Part shown: piece after piece, positions 5,439-7,206 of the stretch
Layout of the letters: every line of letters begins with the position of its first letter
How positions within the stretch are numbered: position 1 is the stretch's first letter
Assembly (NCBI GenBank): GCA_021159425.1
Contig: JAGGRU010000291.1
Span: 1-7,206, forward strand
From: Sulfurovum sp.
Lineage (GTDB): Bacteria > Campylobacterota > Campylobacteria > Campylobacterales > Sulfurovaceae
Reading direction: 5' to 3'
Length of the DNA stretch: 7,206 bases
Made by a program: the position numbers and the translations under genes
Notes under the pieces: model-generated
The model's input: the letters and a program-made list of their open reading frames with translations, nothing else
Told to the model about the DNA's origin: nothing
The model's database searches: none

Positions 5439-6449
5439 TTACGGAACATAAGCGATGACAGGCAATCCCAACCCTTCATCAAACCCACACATCAAGTTAG
5501 CAGCAGCCAACGCCTGTGAACTCGCACCACGCAATAAGTTGTCTATAGCAGAAGATACAAATAACCCGTTTCCATTCTTTGCAGCAAAGATATCACAAAA
5601 GTGAGTACCCGCTGTACTTTTTATATTCACCGGTGTTTCACGTATACGAATAAACGGGTCATTCTTGTAATACGCTTTCAAAACTTCCAAAGGATCAATA
5701 TCGAGATCTTTCAATGTAGCATACACAGAAACTAATTCCCCACGAGTAGCAGGAATAAGATGTGGTACAAAATTCACATTCATTTTAGCACCATGAATTT
5801 TTTCTATCTTCTCTGCAATTTCCGGTGCATGACGATGTTTTAAAGGATTATAAGCAAAAATATTATCATTTACATTGACAAAATGTGTACTCTCAGAAAG
5901 TTTTTTACCTGCCCCGCTCACTCCTGACTTTGCATCTACAAATAAAGGTGCTGAAGTATCGATATACGGAATGAACGGTAAAATACCAAGCAGTGTAGCA
6001 GTAGGGTAACACCCTGGACCTGCTGCAAGATTAGTATTTTTCAACTCTTCACGATAATACTCAATAAGCGCATATACAGCATCATTTAAATGCTCTTTGT
6101 CTTCATGCTCGCAATAATGCTCTTCATAAGTATCTAATTCCAAACGGTAATCTGCAGAAAGATCCACTACTTTCACACCTTTAGCTAAAAGATCTTTTGC
6201 AAATCCCATTGATGCTTTATGAGGAAGTGCAAGGAAAACCAACTCACAATTTTCTGCTACATCAGAAACATCTGCTTTGTCTACTTTAAGACTTATCACA
6301 TCTTCCAGTGAAGGATGCAATTTTTCTATCGTTGTATCACCTTGCGTTGTAGCAAGGTATGTCAATCTAAAGTTTGGATGTGTCACTAACATTTTTACCA
6401 GTTCAAGCCCAGTATATCCACTGGCACCTACTACACCTACATTCATCAT
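5439..6449 (-). CDS. argC: N-acetyl-gamma-glutamyl-phosphate reductase ArgC
   Basis: The 336-residue enzyme reduces N-acetylglutamyl phosphate to the semialdehyde with NADPH, the third step of arginine biosynthesis, in the cytosol. The N-terminal Rossmann motif GASGYTG (8-14), the catalytic cysteine motif AAGPGCYPTA (142-151, Cys147), VDAKSGVSGAGK (171-182), the HRHAPEI motif with the catalytic His207, PHLIPATRGE (229-238) and the C-terminal NLLRGASSQALAAANLM (304-320) are all present and intact. Length is normal for the family. The protein begins Met-Met: ATG 6449-6447 and ATG 6446-6444 lie 4 and 7 nt after an AGAGGA Shine-Dalgarno (6459-6454); the first is taken, but the second has the better spacing. 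The gene follows greA by 10 nt with the ribosome site placed directly after the greA stop, so it is probably cotranscribed from the greA promoter. No other arg gene is in the window. Confidence 0.97.
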   Translation of the reverse strand: MMNVGVVGASGYTGLELVKMLVTHPNFRLTYLATTQGDTTIEKLHPSLEDVISLKVDKADVSDVAENCELVFLALPHKASMGFAKDLLAKGVKVVDLSADYRLELDTYEEHYCEHEDKEHLNDAVYALIEYYREELKNTNLAAGPGCYPTATLLGILPFIPYIDTSAPLFVDAKSGVSGAGKKLSESTHFVNVNDNIFAYNPLKHRHAPEIAEKIEKIHGAKMNVNFVPHLIPATRGELVSVYATLKDLDIDPLEVLKAYYKNDPFIRIRETPVNIKSTAGTHFCDIFAAKNGNGLFVSSAIDNLLRGASSQALAAANLMCGFDEGLGLPVIAYVP

Positions 6450-6459
6450 TTTGTCCTCT

Positions 6460-6948
6460 TTAATCTAAATTAATTTCAACATAAGACACCTCTTCGATGT
6501 CATATATCTTTTTACCTGCAGGCAATATAAGTTCTACTTCATCACCCTCTTCTTTTCCCATCATTGCTCTAGCCATTGGTGACTGAATAGATATAAACCC
6601 TTTTGAAGGATTGGATTCCTGTCCACCAACTATCGTATAGCTTATTTCTTCATCTGTGCTTTGATCGATCAATTCAACCGTTGAACCAAAAGAGATACGC
6701 ACATGTGCAAGCGTTGAAGGATCTATGACTTGCGCACGTCCCACTACATCAGTCAGTTCAGTGATACGTGCTTCCATCAAACCCTGCTCATCTTTGGCTG
6801 CATGGTACTCTGCATTTTCTTTTAAGTCACCCTGGGCTCTTGCTTCATCTATAATAGCAGCTATCACACCACGTTCTGTGGTTTTTAGATTTTCCAGTTC
6901 TTCTGAAAGTTTTACATACGTTGGTCTTAACATCGGCTCTTTTTGCAC
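6460..6948 (-). CDS. greA: Transcription elongation factor GreA
   Basis: The 162-residue protein rescues backtracked RNA polymerase by stimulating cleavage of the nascent RNA 3' end. The N-terminal antiparallel coiled coil (about 10-75) carries the tip motif GDLKENAEYHAAKDEQ (40-55); Asp41 and Glu44 are the Mg-coordinating residues at the same numbers as in E. coli GreA. The C-terminal FKBP-like domain (about 83-160) contains FGSTVEL, the conserved ISIQSPMARAMMGKEEGDEVEL (118-139, shortened here as ISIQSP...GDEVEL) and a final beta strand. The start is GTG 6948-6946, not the ATG at 6933: GTG has an AAGGA site 6 nt upstream and gives the MQKEPM N-terminus seen in Campylobacter GreA, whereas the internal ATG has only a 3-nt spaced site. 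First gene of a greA-argC unit, divergent from surE. Confidence 0.97.
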   Translation of the reverse strand: MQKEPMLRPTYVKLSEELENLKTTERGVIAAIIDEARAQGDLKENAEYHAAKDEQGLMEARITELTDVVGRAQVIDPSTLAHVRISFGSTVELIDQSTDEEISYTIVGGQESNPSKGFISIQSPMARAMMGKEEGDEVELILPAGKKIYDIEEVSYVEINLD

Positions 6949-6990
6949 GATTTGTCCTTTAAAATACTGATTTAATATATAATTTCAAGT

Positions 6991-6996
6991 ATTATA
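6991..6996 (-). promoter_or_regulatory. -10 box of the greA-argC promoter
   Basis: Minus-strand 6996-6991 reads TATAAT, a perfect consensus, preceded by a TTTTTGG stretch; a start near 6984 gives a leader of about 35 nt before the GTG at 6948. No good -35 is seen. It is the only strong promoter candidate upstream of argC. Confidence 0.6.
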
Positions 6997-7006
6997 CCAA
7001 AAAGGT

Positions 7007-7012
7007 TATAAT
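7007..7012 (+). promoter_or_regulatory. -10 box of the surE promoter
   Basis: TATAAT at 7007-7012 is a perfect consensus, giving a start near 7019 and a leader of about 25 nt before ATG 7045. TTCAAG (6984-6989) sits 17 bp upstream but is a poor -35. The ribosome site is weak (AAAGAAA at 7034-7040). Confidence 0.6.
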
Positions 7013-7044
7013 AGCATTAATCAAATTTATATTAAAGAAATTTT

Positions 7045-7206
7045 ATGAAGAAAATATTAGTTACAAATGATGATGGTTTTGATTCTAAAGGGCTTTTGGC
7101 TTTAGTTGAGGCACTTAAACCTTTGGGACATGTAATAGTTGTTGCCCCTACACGTGAAAAGTCTGCCTCCCGACATTCCCGTACCCTAACGCATCGATTG
7201 CGCCCC
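7045..7206 (+). CDS. surE: 5'-nucleotidase SurE, N-terminal fragment cut by the window edge
   Basis: The first 54 codons are present and no stop is reached by 7206. MKKILVTNDDGFDSKGLLAL is the diagnostic SurE N-terminus, with the metal-binding Asp9 and Asp10 in NDDG, followed by VVAPTREKS, whose Ser40 corresponds to the metal-ligand serine of the family. SurE is a divalent-metal nucleoside 5'-monophosphate phosphatase of about 250 residues. Oddly, the next block, ASRHSRTLTHRLRP (41-54), departs from the usual form (A/G-C/A-G-HS-LTLT-PLR-F-like in relatives): an arginine replaces the small residue before HS and another replaces the leucine after it. The reading frame is intact, so these are substitutions, real or due to poor sequence near an assembly end. 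The gene is divergent from greA. Confidence 0.9.
   Translation, partial: MKKILVTNDDGFDSKGLLALVEALKPLGHVIVVAPTREKSASRHSRTLTHRLRP

Noticed and set aside
6725..6970. Plus-strand frames over greA and the argC start (6277-6468, 6725-6970)
   Set aside because: Antisense to greA and argC, both of which have complete catalytic or functional residues.

Overview
The window looks like ordinary chromosome from an AT-rich Gram-negative bacterium, most likely one of the Campylobacterota (free-living Sulfurovum/Sulfurimonas-like rather than a host-associated Campylobacter). This is inferred from the GreA N-terminus (MQKEPM, which I recall from Campylobacter GreA), the tightly packed short-leader genes with TATAAT-like -10 boxes and poor -35 boxes, and the overall protein flavour. 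No rRNA, tRNA, CRISPR array, insertion sequence or phage gene was seen.

Layout. (i) 1-2475, minus strand: serB (phosphoserine phosphatase), an MsbA-type ABC exporter and the first 18 codons of uppP (undecaprenyl-diphosphatase, running off the left edge) form a tight operon, with a TAATG overlap and then a 9-nt gap. (ii) 2476-2577 is a divergent promoter region holding a perfect 14-bp inverted repeat. (iii) 2578-3495, plus strand: a methylenetetrahydrofolate reductase family gene. (iv) 3500-4165, minus strand: a polytopic membrane protein whose stop lies 4 nt from the metF stop, with a large inverted repeat spanning both gene ends. (v) 4276-4578, plus strand: a small DUF3817 membrane protein overlapping by 11 nt the end of (vi) 4568-5251, minus strand: an LpxH-like metallophosphoesterase. 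(vii) 5252-5438 is a noncoding gap with a two-hairpin element. (viii) 5439-6948, minus strand: greA followed by argC, 10 nt apart. (ix) 6949-7044 is a compact divergent promoter region, followed by the start of surE on the plus strand.

Functionally the window mixes amino-acid and one-carbon metabolism (SerB makes serine, the main donor of the methylene-THF that MetF reduces; ArgC is the third step of arginine synthesis), envelope lipid handling (ABC exporter, UppP, LpxH-like hydrolase, small membrane proteins) and housekeeping (GreA, SurE). I see no convincing novel multi-gene system. The points worth a second look are at the nucleotide level: inverted repeats placed across both convergent gene junctions, the palindrome between serB and metF, the two-hairpin intergenic element, and an atypical block at the very end of the partial surE.
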